A stretch of DNA of 64,000 nt from Cryptomeria japonica (taxonomy: Eukaryota > Streptophyta > Pinopsida > Cupressales > Cupressaceae), in assembly GCF_030272615.1 (NCBI RefSeq), contig NC_081412.1, positions 97,835,796-97,899,795 of the forward strand. The letters run 5' to 3'. Positions 36,901 through 49,283 of this stretch are shown piece after piece. How positions within the stretch are numbered: position 1 is the first letter of the stretch; every line of letters starts with the position of its first letter. A program made the translations under genes and the position numbers. The notes under the pieces were generated by a model. The model saw nothing but the letters and a program-made list of their open reading frames with translations. It was not told where the DNA came from and ran no database searches.

Positions 36901-37568
36901 TTTCCTACAACAATTCAGTGAATAGAAGTACCGGAAAAACACCTTTTGAGATTGTTACCGGAGTGCATCCTATAGGAATAGCAAAATTAAGAGATATTAG
37001 TAGTGAAGACCGGAAGAGTTTAGAAGGAGAATATTTTGTAGATCACATGGAAGCATTGCATATTCAGGTTAAACAACATTTGGAAGACATGAACAACAAA
37101 TATAAAGAGAAGGCAGATGAGAAGAGGAGACATAAGGAATTTGAAGTTGACAATGAAGTGATGGTGTATTTGAGAAAAGAGAGATTCCAAGTTGGAACTT
37201 ATAATAAGTTGTAGATGAAGAAGTTTGGACCTTGTAAGATTTTGAGAAAGTTCAATTCTAGAAATGCATATGAAGTGGAGCTACCGGATAGTCTAAGTAT
37301 TTCACCTCTATTCAACATTGCAGAACTTCATGAATACCATGAATCAGAATTCAGTGAGGATAGTATTGCAGACCTTGAGAAACAATTTCCTCGAAAGAAA
37401 CTGGATCAGATTGAAGAGATTTTGGACAGTAGGATTGGGCATAGTACCCGGAACAGTTAGTACAAAGAATATCTTGTGAAGTGGAAGAGTAGACCAGCTG
37501 AAGATTCATCTTGGATTTCTCAAGCAAAGGTAGATCACCTTGGTTTCCCTCTGAACCTAGCAAAGTGA
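33951..37568 (+). pseudogene. Pol of the chromovirus (PR-RT-RH-IN-chromodomain)
   Basis: Apart from a short excursion (34430-34650, compensating indels), one frame holds the following. The zinc knuckle near 34025 has its first Cys replaced (FKCGGEGHCAFEC). A protease motif VIDSGSSDSL lies near 34255. RT runs from 34950 to 35500 with [37 protein letters not shown] and YLDDILIF. RNase H follows near 35740-36050 ([31 protein letters not shown]). Integrase runs from 36300 to 37150, with the second Cys pair of its zinc-binding domain reduced to one Cys and the last catalytic Glu replaced by Gln near 36810. The chromodomain (37400-37560) has YLVKWKSRPAEDSSW. At least nine stops occur, at 34911, 34958, 35685, 35718, 35952, 36012, 36360, 37212 and 37458. 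The frame ends at TGA 37566. Confidence 0.85.
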
Positions 37569-37598
37569 GAGGCTCACTTTTCATTAACCCCGGATGTC

Positions 37599-38072
37599 TG
37601 ATGCAGGAGCATCCCCAGTTCACATCAATCTTGCATCAACCAAAAACATTTTCATTTTCTGTTTTGTTTGCAATTTCAGTTTCCTTTTTATGTGTCCCGA
37701 TTTTGGCTCACCAGATCCTGTGGAGTAGGATTCTACTTGAAGACTTTATCATCTTTCTTTCTTTCAGACCACATCTCATTTGGATCACTTTTCAGCAAGA
37801 TATTGCTACTGTTTTCCATGACAGTTTCTTGGTACCGGTTGTTCCTTTGTTACCGATTGCCTGAGACCTTTTTTGGTTATCTACCGGAACCCATTCCGAA
37901 GCTTGCAGATCCTTGAGCGTTGATCTCGATGTTTCTTGGTGTGTGGTCGACCTTCTACGTTTCATCCTTTGGATTTTTTGGAGGAATCTCTTGGTGGAGG
38001 CCGACCTTGTTCATTTCAAAATTTAGCTCTTGTTCTTCGGGTTTCGATCCCTTTTGGGCCGATTGGATCCTT

Positions 38073-38115
<43 letters not shown>

Positions 38116-38403
38116 ATGCTTTAGAATGCAATCAATTAGAATCAATCAGAGTATCAGATAGATAGATTGTGCCTAGAAGATAGATCTTTCGATTCAAGGT
38201 CCCGGTTGTGACCTATTCTACCAGGTCTATGTGCCGGTATGTTTTAGCCCAGTTGTTACCAGTTGGATGTAATCAAATTTCATGCAATAAAATTATCTGT
38301 TCTACATTGCCTCCATCATATATGTGTGTTTCCGTTGTGTTTACTCTTGCTGGTCGACCTGGATTGATGTCCTTAAGGTCCCTCCTCACCGGTGATTGCT
38401 TCA
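37599..38403 (+). repeat. 3' LTR of the chromovirus
   Basis: It matches the 5' LTR but carries a TA dinucleotide run (about 38082-38111) where the 5' LTR has only a short one near 32650. The expansion arose after insertion. Confidence 0.9.
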
Positions 38404-39850
38404 ATGTTGATGCGCAGTGCAATTTTCATATAAATATTGTCAAATTTTGGGTGTTAACTTGCAATTGTGTGATATTGAGAGTTATGAAGTATGTTAAAGA
38501 TCTATCTCTACCCATTACAATTATTTTGAAATTTTAAAGATCTTGGCAAGAATTATAACATAGTAAGTTTTTATAACCCAATGCATGTAGTTTTGTGAAA
38601 CTTGAAGATAGTGAAATTTAATTTTGGATTACTTATGGTAACAACTAAGATTCATGGTTAATGCTTCTCAACCCTATCAAATTTCAATGACACGACACTT
38701 TTTCATATTTGTTTGCTCCTTGTGCTTTGATCCTTAGTGGATTCTAATTTTTTGGATCCATTCACTCAAACATACATTTTAAAGTTAAATATTTAATTAT
38801 GTATCTTACAATTATCTCATCTCTTTGAATATTGACTATATGAATCATCATCATCTTTTTTGACATAGCGATAACGACTAAGCAATATTCATTTTATTAA
38901 ATAATCTATTTAATATGTGTTATTTTCTAAATGAAAATCTTATAAAATATTCTAAAACAATAGTCAACCTCAAAGTTACATCTCACTTTTACCATATTAG
39001 AACTTGAGAGAATTTTCTCTTAGAGTTATCTATATAACATATAAATCATCATTTGATTTGTTGAAGTTTACTCTAAGAAATATTTAAATTATAACGAAAG
39101 CAAATATCTTAATTGAATAATACACTATAGTATCTATTATGCAATTGATCATTATCATGAAAAATGAAATTAACATAAAAATGTTTGAAATGTGAAATAA
39201 CAGAAATAAATCTACTTTGACATATAACATAAAAGAAGAGAAATAAAATACTTGAAAAAAAAAATTCTATTTAACCCTTGATACTATCAGCTCACATCGA
39301 ATACACCAATAAATAATAAGTAGAATAATTTAAGATATTAAAAAAATAAGTATAGAAATCGAGATTGACAACAAATATATATTGGTTGCTGATCTTTGTA
39401 TCAATCTGCATAGATTTGTCTTGATGGGTGATATGTATATTTGATTTTTAAATTGGCAACAGCTTTTTGAAAAATTAGTGAGGATCTACAGACTTGCGGT
39501 AGGTGCCGCCAATGTGGCAAACATTTTTCTTGGAAACTGCTTTGGCAAAACAAAGATTAGGATTTCTTGTTATGATGTCAATTACATGAGATTTTTTCCA
39601 CGATCTCTTCCTTCCCTTGTTTTGGCTTTTGCTTTTGAATTTTTCCCTAATAAATAGCTCATCTAGCTGCTTGAAAGCTCACAATTATTTTTCCCTAATA
39701 AATAAGTCATCGAGCTACTTGAAAGCTCAAAAATTGAGCCTGAACCAGTCCATCGAGTGGGCTTTGAGGAGGAAGAAAGAGGAAGAGTTGAATTTCATTG
39801 CAGAACGTCATTATGGTAAGTTCTTTGTGGTGAATGTTTACAATTACATA
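38404..39850. other. AT-rich upstream flank of the transporter gene
   Basis: No gene is recognised. Near 38930-39080 is a block (AAATATTCTAAAAY and AACTTGAGAGA) that also appears near 63810-63970. The frame of the transporter is open upstream to 39617 without an ATG. In that part a unit of about 54 bp with TTTTTCCCTAATAAATA is duplicated (39638 and 39692). Confidence 0.4.
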
Positions 39851-41083
39851 ATGGTATCTACAGCAACTGACTTGTTGAAAGCACAACAGGCAGAAAATTC
39901 ACTGAATTTTGAGAAGATAGAAGCGGATTACCCTTTGATGGAAGATTTCGTAGACTGGAAAGGAAGGCCTGCTGTGAAAGGCAAGCATGGCGGAGTCCGG
40001 GCAACACTCTTCGTATACGGTAATATCAATGATAGTAGCAATCAGAATTAAGAATGAATACCTCTAATTTGAGCTGACATATATTTTGACAAACGTTTTA
40101 AAACAGTTGCGGAGGCTTTGGAGAACATGGCATTCCTGGGGAACGGAGTGAATCTGGTGCAATATTTTCTGGGTGTCATGCACTACGACGTGAAGGATTC
40201 GTCAACCATGCTTACAAATTACATGGGGACGGCCTTCTTACTTGCGTTGTTTGGAGCATTTATATCAGATTCATTTATTACCAGATTCTACACCAACATT
40301 ATTTTTGCCTTTGTAGAAGTCATTGTAAGTTAACCACGTATTGCATTTTTAAGTTTTGGGAATTGTCAGTGGGTTTTCTTTTATGGCTAAATCCATATGA
40401 GTGGATTGCAGGGTTACATATTGCTGACAGTGCAAGCTCACAAACCCTCTCTACACCCTCCTTTCTGCCCAATATTGGATCCTACAGCTAATTGCCCGCA
40501 TGTCGCTGGGAAAAATAGTGTAATTTTGTACATGGGATTGTACCTGGTTGCGCTTGGAACAGGTGGGTTGAAAGCTGCTCTTCCCACCATGGGTGCAGAG
40601 CAATTTGATGAGACGGATCCTGCAGAGAGCAAACAAATCTCTCGCTTTTTCAACTGGTTCTTTTTCAGCATTACTGTGGGAGCAAGTGTAGGAGTGACCT
40701 TCTTGGTGTGGGTTCAGACCAGTACCAACCCTAAATTGGGATGGGATTGGGCTTTCGGCATTTCTTTGGGAGCCTTCGTTCTTGTCGTTCTCACCTTGCT
40801 CTCTGGCATGACCACATACCGTAACCAAGTGCCTCGTGGCAGCCCTCTCACTAGCATTGCTCAGGTAATGAAAATACCAATGTCTTTAGTTGTCTCATGT
40901 CTTTTGTCTCATTGTATTGTTTTACAAGTGATAAGGCAATCTGTGTGTTTTTCCTTAGGTTATTGTTGCTGCAATCCGAAACAGAAACCTTCCCCTTCCA
41001 ACTGAGACAACAGAGTTGCATGAATTGAACAAGAAGGAAAAAGATACAGAAAAAGAGCTCCTTCTAAACACACAACAATTCAG

Positions 41084-41161
41084 ATATGTATTACAATGCT
41101 TAAGGATATAGAAATTAAGGTGTTCAAGAGTGTATTGATGAGCATTAGGATTGGCTTACAG
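41084..41161 (+). other. Intron 4 with non-canonical AT donor
   Basis: The only frame-preserving junction is TTCAG|G, which joins FR to FLDRAA as in related genes. The intron then begins ATATGT instead of GTATGT and ends CTTACAG. A GT four bases later (41088) would shift the frame. Confidence 0.65.
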
Positions 41162-41573
41162 GTTTCTTGACAGAGCAGCCATAGTGGATGAGAGTGAAAT
41201 AAAAGAAGGAGCAAGACCAAGTCCATGGCGGGTGTGCACTGTGACACAGGTGGAACAAGTGAAAATCCTCGTTCGAATGGTTCCCATCTTTTGCAGCACG
41301 ATAATGGTGACAACATGCCTTGCTCAGTTGCAGACATTCTCTGTGCACCAGGGAATAACGATGGACAACAAACTAGGATCGATCACTTTTTCTCCGGCCA
41401 CACTTAGTATCATTCCCCTCATCGTCTTGGTCATTGTCACTCCACTCTACGACCTTGTTTTTGTTCCTTTTGCTCGTCGAATAACAGGTCATGAGCAGGG
41501 AATAACAATTCTCCAAAGAATAGGAGTGGGTTTATTTCTTGTCCCTGTATCAATGGCTATAGCTGCCTTGGTG

Positions 41574-41576
41574 TAG
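41574..41576 (+). other. In-frame TAG in exon 5
   Basis: The reading frame runs ALV-stop-VKRKGVA, inside a segment that is continuous in the NPF family. Downstream sequence keeps the same frame and good family motifs to the end. Confidence 0.85.
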
Positions 41577-42218
41577 GTGAAGAGAAAAGGTGTGGCAAGA
41601 GATCATGGCATGTTAGACAACATACCCTTGTTGCAACCTTTGCCCATCAGTGTTTTGTGGCTCGTATTCCAGTATGTAGTGTTTGGAGTTGCTGATCTCT
41701 TTACGGTGGTGGGTCTATTGGAATTTTTCTACAGCCAATCTCATTCTGGAATGAAATCCCTAGGTACTGCTATTACTTGGTGCACCATGTCTCTGGGCTA
41801 TTTCCTCAGCACTGTTGTGGTCGACATCGTCAATAAAGCCAGTGGGGGTTGGTTAGCTGGCAACAACCTAAATCGTAACGAACTCAATCTCTTCTATTGG
41901 ACCCTTGCCGTTCTCACTTTTCTAAACTTTATTAACTTCTTATTCTGGGCTCGTTGGTACAAGTATAGGCCGGTTACTCCCCAACATAAGCTTGAATCCT
42001 AAAATAATGGCCAATATTAATTAGCCACTATTACCACCCCTCAACAAAGCACCAATTAAAACCAAACTACCAATATGCCATTTGTTATTTGGAAATTTGA
42101 ATGTTCTAATAAGTCTATTTTTTAAGCTCTTGCTCGTGTCTCCCATTACTGATTTGGTGCTTGGAAAAGATTGCTCCTTTGAACAATCATATTAAATCTC
42201 GTCAATCACTTTCTCTTC

Positions 42219-42224
42219 AATAAA
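42219..42224 (+). terminator. Possible polyadenylation signal
   Basis: AATAAA occurs about 220 bp after the stop codon of the transporter gene and is followed by T-rich sequence. Confidence 0.35.
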
Positions 42225-42410
42225 AGTATTTTTATTCTTACAAATCATGTTCTTTTCAAAATCTTTTAATAATATTTTTTATTAATGATGAAAATAGAAT
42301 TCTAAATAGTCCTAACTTTCTAAGGGAGATCATAACATGCACGTCAATGAAATTCACTATATATAAAATAAATAATAAGAAGGAACAAACAATATTAACA
42401 ATTACAATAT

Positions 42411-44745
42411 ATATTCCTCTTAAAAATGAAAGACCTATCAACAAATTTCACCATGAAACATTAACACTTCAAGAAGCTTTGAACACAAACCCTACCCACA
42501 AAATCATTGAAGCAAGTTTCCTTCCTAATTGCTCAACTTTTTAAATTACTAACCATAAATCAGAAATAATTATAAAACTTGTAGTAAACCTCTCATCCTT
42601 GTAACCCATCTTCTTCTTTTTTCCTTAGTAACATTTTTACTTTAATTAACCGTGATCTTTATGAAACATTTTTTAATCTAAACAAAAATATATATGACTA
42701 CTATTTAACTATTTTTAACAATTGTAACATTTAATTATACTTTTTGTAAAAAATCTTTAAACTATATTCAACATTTTATGATAAATATATATTTTTTAAT
42801 AATATTAATTTTAATTAAATTTTTAATTACATTTATACCAATTTATACTTAAATGTAACATCTTTGAGTATTTAACATGTCAAAATAAACTCAAATATCT
42901 ATGAATTTTTACCTTAAATAATGATATATGAACTCAATCATAAATAAACATAGAATAATGATCCAAATAAGGATAGAGAGATGAATGAATGGTGGTCTTG
43001 TCCATTGTAGCAGCACCAATTAATATTCTAATAAGCTAGAGAGAGTTAACAATGTAATAACTTAGACAAACATAAAAAGCTACAACTCAACCTTGATTAG
43101 GAGTGAAAACACATGATACTCAACACAACACTCGGGTATCCATGACAATTCTTATCTTTTTATTTTATTTAATACAATATTAGAATGATAGCATCATAGG
43201 ACTTGAGAAACTTTGGCAAAGTTTTCCCTTCTAAAATATAATATCTTAACCGACAAAAATGAACAACACAAGAATACCATAACTAAACCAACACTTGAGA
43301 TTTGAGTGACTTGTAAACAGTGAAGAAAATTCAATATACTTCAAGATTGGAACTTGAAAAGAAAATTTATGGAAGCCAACTCTCCTTCAAATCAAATCCA
43401 TTTTGTATGTGTTTCTCCTCCAATTGTGATGTCAAAATGAATAAGGCGTATTTGGTCAAAGTGTTATCCCCTTCTCCACGAAGGAAAATCTCATCTACTA
43501 GCTAAAGATACCCCAAGTTTTGCAACCTCCTTATACACATGATGATCTATTAATTTTTCTCACATGACTAAAAAAGCCAATTAGAATACTTCATTCCCAA
43601 GGACCAATATAGAAAAGTCAAGAAATGCCTCTAAAATGTAACTCCTCATCTATGATGCTTTATAGATGTTCTTACACATTATAGTTATTGTCATATGTAA
43701 CCTTCCCATCAAGAGAGGTGCCATAACCTGTGATTGACAAACATACAAGAAGAAAGATGAGATCTCTAGAATTCCCACCAAATGGGATGCCCTAAATTAT
43801 AAATAAATAATAAAATTTAATACTTGAGATTTAATATCTTGTAGGAACCCATGTTCCTTATTTTTAACATAATTAAAGAGAAATTATTGTTTTTGGTTGA
43901 CTTAAATATCCCAAACCTTGTGATACTCCTAGATTAGAAACTTCAACTATGAAAAAGAATGATATCTTACTAATCTTCAATGTTGTATCCATAGCACTTC
44001 ATTTCTATTAATAAAATTACATTCACCTCCATCTTGTTCATTCTGACATCTTCATCTTCTAATGACGAACCTTTATTTTAATACTCTTCCCTTCTTCAAT
44101 ATCTTGAATCACATGATAGCTATTAATAATGATGTCAATCAAACAAGTAATGTATAAGAGTACTAGTGAAATTAAGTACAAGAGACACCTCAACAACATT
44201 GGGCCAAGAGATTATAAATAAAAAATATGAGATAAGGGTGAAATTTTAGAACTATACACCACTTTCTAATAAAATTATTTGAATAAAATTAAAAATAATC
44301 GTATAGAATAATGATACAAATCAATAAACTAGGCAAACATAAATATCTAGAACTCAACTCTTGATTTGGAATGAAAATAAATGAGGTTCAACACAACACT
44401 TGGGTATGCATGATATTTCGTATATTCTGTCGGTTAAATATGATATTAGAGTGATTACATAATAAAATCCACTATGCTTCTTACAACTTGGAAACAAACC
44501 CTATGGAAGCGAAATATTCTCCAAATCAAAGCCAAATTTTGTGTTTCTCATGTAATTGAGATGCCAAAACAAGTAGTGTATGTTTGGTCAAAGTGCTATC
44601 CACTCCTCTAGCAAATAACATCGCATCCAATAGCTAAAAATATCCAAATGTTGCAGCCTCCTTACACATAATATGTGTAGATGTCAAATTTGAACCCTAT
44701 TATTGTAAACCCTATTTTTAACAACAAAACCCTAGATGTACAATT
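42411..44745. repeat. 2.45-kb-period duplication, copy A
   Basis: This is collinear with 44861-47195 at an offset of 2450 bp along the whole length. Shared landmarks include GCTTTGAACACAAACCCTAC, a 61-codon frame at 43320 (its twin is at 45770), and AACCCTATTTTTA near the end. The frame has no motif and is not called a gene. Confidence 0.85.
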
Positions 44746-44860
44746 TGAGTTGACATATATTTTGACAAATGTTTTAAATCATATTTGTTTACTCCTTGTT
44801 CTTGTAGTATTTCACCAATACTTTTATCCTTAGTGGAATCTAATATCTCTTCCATGGTAT
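44746..44860. other. 115-bp spacer carrying an intron-1-like fragment
   Basis: Bases 44742-44778 match 40066-40102, within intron 1 of the transporter gene, at all but two positions. The next 70 bases resemble text near 38704-38755 and near 31806. This is either a dispersed repeat or a rearrangement junction. Confidence 0.6.
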
Positions 44861-45232
44861 GTGTTCCTCATAAAAATGAGAGACCTACAAACATAAGGCA
44901 CCATGAAGCATTAGCACTTTAAGGAGCTTTGAACACAAACCCTACCTGCAACATTATTCAAGAAAGTTTCCTTCCTAATTGCTCATCTTTTTTAATTACT
45001 AACAATAAATAAAAAATATTTATAAAACTTGTGGTAAACCTCTCATCCTTGTTAACCATCTTCCATTTTTCCTTAGTAACATTTTTACTTTAATTAACCA
45101 TGTTCTTTCTAAAACATTTTTTAATCTAAACAAAAATATATAACACTACTATTTACCATTTTTTTAACAATTGAAACATTTAATTTTTCTATTTATTCAT
45201 TTAATCTTTAAATTGCATTTAACATTTTATGT

Positions 45233-45287
<55 letters not shown>

Positions 45288-47195
45288 AAACTAATTTTAA
45301 TTACATTTATATCAATTTATACTTAAATGTAACATTTTTGAGTATTTAACATATCAAAATAAACTCAAATATCTATGAATTTTCAACTTAAATAGAAATA
45401 TGAACTCAATCATAAATAGTCATACAATAATGATGCAAATAAGGATAGAGAGATGAATGAATGGTAGTCTTTTCCATTGTAGCAGCACCAATTAAGATTC
45501 TAATAAGCTAGAGAGAGTTAACAATGTAATAACTTAGTCACACATAAAAAGCTACAAATCAACTCTTGATTTGGAGTGAAAACACTTGATACTCAGCACA
45601 ACACTCAAGTATCCATGGCAATTATTATCTTTTTTTGATTTAATACAATATTATAATGATAGACTCATAGGACTTGAGAAAATTTGGCAAAGTTTTCCCT
45701 TCTAAAATGAACAACACAAGCATAACATAGCTAAACCAGCACTTGAGATTTGAGTGACTTGTACAAACAATGAAGAAAATTCAATATACTTCAAGATTGG
45801 AACTTGAAAAGAAACTTTACGGAAGCCAACTCTCCTTCAAATCAAATCCATTTTGTATGTGTTTCTCCTCCAATTGTGATGTCAAAATGAATAAGGCGTA
45901 CTTGGTTAAAGTGTTATCCCCTTCTCCACCAAGGAAAATCTCATCCACTAGCTAAAGATACCCCAAGTGTTGCAACCTCCTTATACACATGATGATATAT
46001 TGATTTTTCTCACATGACTAAAAAATCCAATTAGAAAGATTCATTCACAAGGCCCAATATAGAAAATTCAAGAAATGCCTCTAAAATGTAACTCCTCATC
46101 TATAATGATTTATAGATGTTCTTACACATTATATCACTGTCATATGTAACCTTCCCATCAAGAGAGGTGTCATAACTTGTGATTGACCAAAATACAAGTA
46201 GAAAGATGAGATCTCTACAATTCCCACCAAATGGGATGCCCTAATTTATAAGTAAACAATAAAACTTAATACTTGAGATTTTATATCTTGTAGGAACCCA
46301 TGTTCCTAATTTTTAACAAAATTAAAGAGAAATTATTGTTTTCGGTTGATTTCAATCTCCCAAACCTTGTGATACTCCTATATTAGAAACTTCAACTATA
46401 AAAAAGAATGATATCTTACTCATCTTCAATGTTGTATCCATATCACTTAATTTCTATTAACCAAATTACATCCACCTCCATCTTGTTCATTCTGACATCT
46501 TCATCTTCTAATGAGGAAGCTTTATTTTAATACTCTTCCCTTCTTCAATATCTTGAATCACATGATAGCTATTAATAACCATGTCAATCAAACAAAGAAT
46601 GTATAAGAGTACTAGTGAAGTTAAGTACATGAGACACCTCAACAACCTTGGGCCAAGAGATTATAAATAAAAAATATGAGATAAGGGTGAGATTTAATAA
46701 CTATATACCACTTTTTAATATAATTATATGAACAAAATTGAAAATAATTATATAGAATAATGATACAAAGTAATAAACTCGGTAAACATAAATATCTAGA
46801 ACTCAACTCTTGATTTGGAATGAAAATACATGAGGCTCAACACAACACTTGGGTATGCAAGATATTTCATATATTGTGTCACTCAAATATGATATCAGAG
46901 TGATTACATCATAAAATCCACTATGCTTCTTACAACTTTGAAACAAACCCTATGGAAGTGAAATATGCTCCAAATCAAATCTAACTTTTGTGTTACTAAT
47001 GTAATTGAGATGCCAAAACAATTAGTGTATGTTTGATCAAAGTTCTATCCACTCTTCTACCAAATAACATCACAACCAATAGCTAAAAATATCCAAGTGT
47101 TGTGCAACCTCTTTACATATAATATGTGTATATGTTAAATTTGAACCCTATTATTATAAACCCTATTTTTAAACACAAAACCCTATATCTACAAT
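44861..47195. repeat. 2.45-kb-period duplication, copy B
   Basis: This is the partner of copy A. It contains a long TA run (about 45236-45282) where copy A has only a short AT-rich stretch, so the microsatellite grew after duplication. Confidence 0.85.
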
Positions 47196-47683
47196 TAAAT
47201 TCAACAACACATCAATGAAGAACCAACAAATATGCAAAATCATGAAATGAACCAAATGATGCTTAAAAAACATTCAAATGGGTTTGATCTTCATTATTTT
47301 CCTATCTCTAGACATTGATCTTGTTTTGATATGGTTTCTCTCAAATTTTTGTGCTCGCACAAGAGCTCAATGAAGAACAAATGTGGTTATGATGATTTAG
47401 ACTTGATTGTGATGTCGTTGGCTAAATTTAATTTGGTAGAATGTAACTATGCTCCAAGATTCAATGATGAAGGATGAGAGGAGGAAGCCTCTTATATATA
47501 GAGAACATCCTAAAAAAGGAAAGATAGGATTAAGATGTGGGATGAAAGATGGTCGGCTAAGATTGGAGGATAGGTAGAGGAAATAATAAAATAAAGAAAT
47601 TAGTTAAGATGGATAAGGGTCCACTTATCATTTAGATATAAACGAGATAGGAACAAGGGTAAATGAATTAAAGAACTTGTTTT
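47196..47683. other. Spacer, nothing recognised
   Basis: This is AT-rich sequence up to the start of the next LTR. No gene-like frame is present. Confidence 0.3.
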
Positions 47684-49262
47684 TGTAGACACCTAAAACT
47701 TGCACAGCTAGTTAAATAAATTTTAATCATTTAATCAGCTTTTATTCGCCTAATAAGTAGACTAAGATTTAATTAATATTCCTATTCTTCCAATCACCAT
47801 ATTAATCAAATTAAAGATTTGATTAAAATCCATTTCTTCTAGCCTAACCTATTAATTAAAACTAAGGTTTGATTAAGTACCCTTTAGCCATTTAATTGAA
47901 TAAATCTTATTTATTTAATTAAAACCCCTTTTCCCTTTTAATTGAATTTACATTTGATTAAAATCCCTTTGCATTTCAATAAATCATTATTTATTTGTGA
48001 ATAGTCCCCCCACTTGCAAAATCCTACAAATGCAAGTTGCACCCCTTTTTGGCTAAAATAAAATTTTCATTTTATCTAAAAATGCATATTTTCCTTCACT
48101 TGCATTCTCCTACATTTTCCATTAGCATGCTAGTATTCTTCTAGAACCCCTCTAACCCCTAATTAATTAGCCTAAATTCTTCTAATCTTGTCACATCCTT
48201 AAAATTGGGGGAGTCACTTCTCCAAATTTGGGGAAAGTCTTCAAAATGTGTTGAAGACTCTACCTTCTTCAACAAATTAACTTGTTGAGTCTTCCAAGTT
48301 ACTTGTAAGGTTATCTAACTTTCAACAAGATAACTTCCAAAGTCTTACAAGAGCATTTAATGCCTCTTCCAAGACATCACCCTAGCCCATGATGGTTGTC
48401 CCTTTGGCCATCCCTCAACTTTGTACAAGAGTTTACCTCTTGGACAATAGCATGCTCCCTTGGATAATGGCATTATCCAATGATGTCATCCCTTGAGGTT
48501 ATCCCTAATGCTTACTTAGCATCTAAAGCTTTCTTAGCATCCTCTCCAACCATCTCAAGGTGACATTTGTCAACTTGGGACTAGATTGAATACCCCTCAT
48601 GGATTGATATCTTTCAATCCTTATCCTTGTTAAGATTGCTCAATCTTGGCCATCCATTTATCTATTTTCTCTATAAATAGAGCCTATTTCTTCAATCTTA
48701 GGATCCATAATCTTTTGCATCCATATTATGGCTATTTTATTGTGTAGGTTATCAAGGATCTCTAAATGTTCACCCTCAAGCATCTAGGCCATCCTAATTA
48801 CATCATAGTTTAGATTATATCATGTTTTAGATTATCATTTAGTTTAATTTAATATCAATTACATAGCATTCTCATATCTCATCTTTATCTTAGCTTAATT
48901 ACATCACTTAATCTTTCAAATTGGTAATAAACCTCCATCTTGCATATCATCTATCATAGTTCTTCATCCATATCATATCAATAGTTTTTCATCTAATCAC
49001 TAGGATCTTAGTTGCATCCATTTTGATCCTAGATCATTCTTCATCTCTCATTCTTTAGGTTGATATCTAAAAGATCAAGTGCTCTTCCAAGCTGAGAGCC
49101 ACCTTGAATCTTGAAGATCCTTGGAGATAGAGAACCATGAGACGGTTTTGATCAATTTGATTTGATGAACATGTTTTCTTAATTTATATTTCTTAATATA
49201 TTGTTTTGTGGGTATATTTGATGTTTGCTTGCCTTGCAGGCCTCCAACAAATCAAGTGTACA
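47684..49262 (+). repeat. LTR of a Gypsy-type element, 1.6 kb
   Basis: It starts TGTAGACACC and ends GTGTACA. It is followed at once by a primer site. A TATA-like TATAAATAG is at 48672-48680, well placed for the LTR promoter. The first half has a repeated word (ATTAATTAAA/TTTGATTAAAA) typical of AT-rich LTRs. No second copy is found in the window, so the element is partial. Confidence 0.7.
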
Positions 49263-49266
49263 TTTT

Positions 49267-49283
49267 TGGTGCCCACCGTGTGG
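49267..49283 (+). other. Primer binding site
   Basis: TGGTGCCCACCGTGTGG follows the LTR by four bases. This text is close to the primer site common in plant Athila and Tat elements (TGGCGCCCACCGTGGGG). Confidence 0.65.

Larger units (their letters stand above)
32168..38403 (+). mobile_element. Ty3/Gypsy chromovirus, full length but decayed
   Basis: Two LTRs (32168-32954 and 37599-38403), an initiator-Met primer site, gag, protease, RT, RNase H, integrase and a C-terminal chromodomain lie in the order of a chromovirus. Flanking 5-mers are GTATT on the left and ATGTT on the right, which are not a clean target duplication. Many in-frame stops make it inactive. Most stops stand where a Gln codon is expected, consistent with C-to-T change at CAG and CAA in methylated DNA. 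Confidence 0.9.
39851..42002 (+). pseudogene. NPF: NPF (NRT1/PTR) transporter, NPF4-like, probably broken
   Basis: Five exons can be traced by GT/AG sites and frame: 39851-40019, 40107-40324, 40412-40864, 40959-41083 and 41162-42002, giving 601 codons, the usual length of an NPF protein. Features include FVDWKGRPAVKGKHGG at the N-terminus, VEALENMAFLGNG in TM1 (the ExxEN form rather than ExxER), GLYLVALGTGGLKAALPTMGAEQFDE in TM4/5, and FLDRAAIV then LLEFFYSQ and LFYWTLAVL near the end. The family moves nitrate, peptides or hormones with protons. NPF4 members include abscisic acid and low-affinity nitrate carriers, but the substrate here cannot be told. Two lesions are present: the donor after exon 4 reads AG|ATATGT, and codon 460 is TAG (41574-41576), which would remove the last 141 residues. 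ATG 39851 is the first in-frame ATG. Confidence 0.85.

Noticed and set aside
41084-41161. Intron 4 as a U12-type AT-AC intron
   Set aside because: The start ATATGT does not fit the U12 donor ATATCCTT and the end is AG with an ordinary pyrimidine tract, so a changed GT donor is simpler.
41574-41576. TAG in the transporter as a programmed read-through or selenocysteine-type signal
   Set aside because: No supporting context was seen, NPF genes are not known for it, and the gene also has a changed splice donor, so plain loss of function is more likely.
43320-43505. Small frame repeated at 45770-45955
   Set aside because: Conservation of the frame is explained by the recent duplication of the whole 2.3-kb segment; no motif is present.
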